Assembly: GCA_003279845.1 (NCBI GenBank)
Contig: QCGP01000001.1
Location: forward strand, 1-64,000
Source of the DNA: Prochlorococcus sp. AG-388-F11
Lineage (GTDB): Bacteria > Cyanobacteriota > Cyanobacteriia > PCC-6307 > Cyanobiaceae
Reading direction: 5' to 3'
DNA: 64,000 bases
This document shows, in pieces, positions 63,062 to 64,000 of the stretch. The stretch's first letter is position 1. Every line of letters starts with the position of its first letter. The notes beneath the pieces were generated by a model. It was not told the DNA's origin and searched no databases. It worked only from the letters and a program-made list of their open reading frames with translations. Both the position numbers and the translations under genes were made by a program.

Positions 63062-63243
63062 TGCTTGAGGCAGGAATTAACACTTCGATTAACACTATAC
63101 TTTTTCCTTTTATGCCAGTCATAACAGTATTTATCGTTAGTGCATTTATGTTGAGTGATTTGCCATGGAATGATGACGACGACGATGATGATGGCGGTGG
63201 ATTAATCGCCCCGATGTATAACTATGTTCCCCAAGGAGCTTAG
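63061..63243 (+). CDS. Small membrane protein with poly-Asp tail, 60 aa
   Basis: MLEAGINTSINTILFPFMPVITVFIVSAFMLSDLPWNDDDDDDDGGGLIAPMYNYVPQGA; TAATG overlap with hli. Confidence 0.75.
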   Translation: MLEAGINTSINTILFPFMPVITVFIVSAFMLSDLPWNDDDDDDDGGGLIAPMYNYVPQGA

Positions 63244-63258
63244 AAGATATATATCAAA

Positions 63259-63372
63259 ATGATTTTCATCTCATCTTTATTTAACTCAGTCCCTTCAAGT
63301 GCTAAAGACCTTTTAGAGTTTGGTTTCTTTCTTACTGTGGGTATTACAGCAGGAAAGGTAGGACTTTTATGA
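63259..63372 (+). CDS. Small hydrophobic protein, 37 aa
   Basis: MIFISSLFNSVPSSAKDLLEFGFFLTVGITAGKVGLL. Confidence 0.5.
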   Translation: MIFISSLFNSVPSSAKDLLEFGFFLTVGITAGKVGLL

Positions 63373-63455
63373 AAACATTTCTAATTGCCATATCAATATT
63401 TGGCATTGCAATAATAACTACTGCGATATCACCAAGTATTGCTTACGCAAAATAA
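63369..63455 (+). CDS. 28-aa signal-peptide-like ORF
   Basis: MKTFLIAISIFGIAIITTAISPSIAYAK; ATGA overlap with the upstream ORF. Confidence 0.5.
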   Translation: MKTFLIAISIFGIAIITTAISPSIAYAK

Positions 63456-63491
63456 AAATTTTAATCACTCTTATTAACGAACAAGTAAAAA

Positions 63492-63620
63492 ATGGAAAAC
63501 TCAAAACCAACTTATTGGCAAAATGCCGAGAGAACCAATGGAAGAATGGCAATGATGGGTTTATTCGCAATGGTTGTCAACTACGGTCTTTTTGGCTGGA
63601 TCATTCCAGGTATTTTTTAA
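63492..63620 (+). CDS. hli: High-light-inducible protein, 42 aa
   Basis: MENSKPTYWQNAERTNGRMAMMGLFAMVVNYGLFGWIIPGIF. Confidence 0.92.
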   Translation: MENSKPTYWQNAERTNGRMAMMGLFAMVVNYGLFGWIIPGIF

Positions 63621-63621
63621 A

Positions 63622-63711
63622 ATGAATATAGACATTTTCTTAATCTCCTTCTTTACATATCTATTAGTGCCAGTGGTAATGATAGCTAAAGGAAAAAAAG
63701 CAACTAATTAA
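63622..63711 (+). CDS. Small single-TM protein, 29 aa
   Basis: MNIDIFLISFFTYLLVPVVMIAKGKKATN; ATG 1 nt after the hli stop codon. Confidence 0.5.
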   Translation: MNIDIFLISFFTYLLVPVVMIAKGKKATN

Positions 63712-63776
63712 AAAAAATGAATTTAGGTATTCTTTTTCTCCTAGTTAATGCAACTAGATCAATAACTTTATCCTAA

Positions 63777-63896
63777 TTGGATTGGATTTCAGATCATCAA
63801 TCAGAATTTTCAAGATTAGATATGGCACTAGTTTTAAAGATTGGTCGCCTTATGGATGAAGGGATAATAGAACTTGATTGTAAATTACCAGCATAA
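63777..63896 (+). CDS. Small soluble protein candidate, 39 aa
   Basis: TTG-start frame: LDWISDHQSEFSRLDMALVLKIGRLMDEGIIELDCKLPA, immediately before a terminator. Confidence 0.4.
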   Translation: MDWISDHQSEFSRLDMALVLKIGRLMDEGIIELDCKLPA

Positions 63897-63921
63897 ATAT
63901 TTAAAATTAAATCGTCATGAG

Positions 63922-63956
63922 AGCTTGCTTTTAGGGATATAAGCGAGCTTTTTTTT
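63922..63956 (+). terminator. Rho-independent terminator ending the hli/micro-ORF cluster
   Basis: AGCTTGCTT-TTAGGGATAT-AAGCGAGCT then a T run. Confidence 0.88.
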
Positions 63957-64000
63957 CTATCTGTGATGAGTACGTTCATTAAAACAAGTTAGAACGCGAA

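Noticed and set aside
63797-63979. 60-aa minus-strand ORF at the window end
   Set aside because: Runs through a good + strand terminator and opposite a better + strand frame.

Overview
This window looks like a contiguous, AT-rich, very compact chromosomal segment of a high-light-type marine Prochlorococcus. That assignment rests on gene content and order: split rpoC1/rpoC2, the cyanobacterial atp operon, PSRP-3/Ycf65, Ycf35, hli genes and a bioF-K-C-D-A cluster. About 1-56.6 kb is conserved core: RNA polymerase, rlmN, biotin synthesis, fumC, purB, glnB, cytochrome c maturation, ftsW, the atp operon, nadD/nadE, pepP, atpD/atpC, groES/groEL, secG, gpmI, pyrR and rpoZ. About 56.6-64 kb is looser and accessory-like: an EVE-domain gene, a secreted polysaccharide-lyase-like protein, phoX-tatA, a lipoprotein, and a run of hli and micro-ORFs. 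I saw no rRNA, no tRNA, no CRISPR array and no transposase or integrase gene. Main items for follow-up: (1) a repeated module (5' end of the EVE gene, an 11-bp-period pair of 9-mers, and a hairpin) flanking the lyase region, with two further loci carrying the same paired-9-mer layout; (2) a 100-nt four-way-junction RNA candidate between atpD and groES; (3) a long leader hairpin that may mask the Shine-Dalgarno of the first atp gene, plus the ATPC RNA element between atpB and atpE with competing pairings; (4) a tandem run of at least six and possibly eight tiny ORFs, including three hli, behind a full-consensus HLR1 site; (5) a class-II-like NtcA promoter driving an unknown 81-aa ORF and glnB. 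All calls come from reading the sequence and the supplied ORFs; no database search was run.
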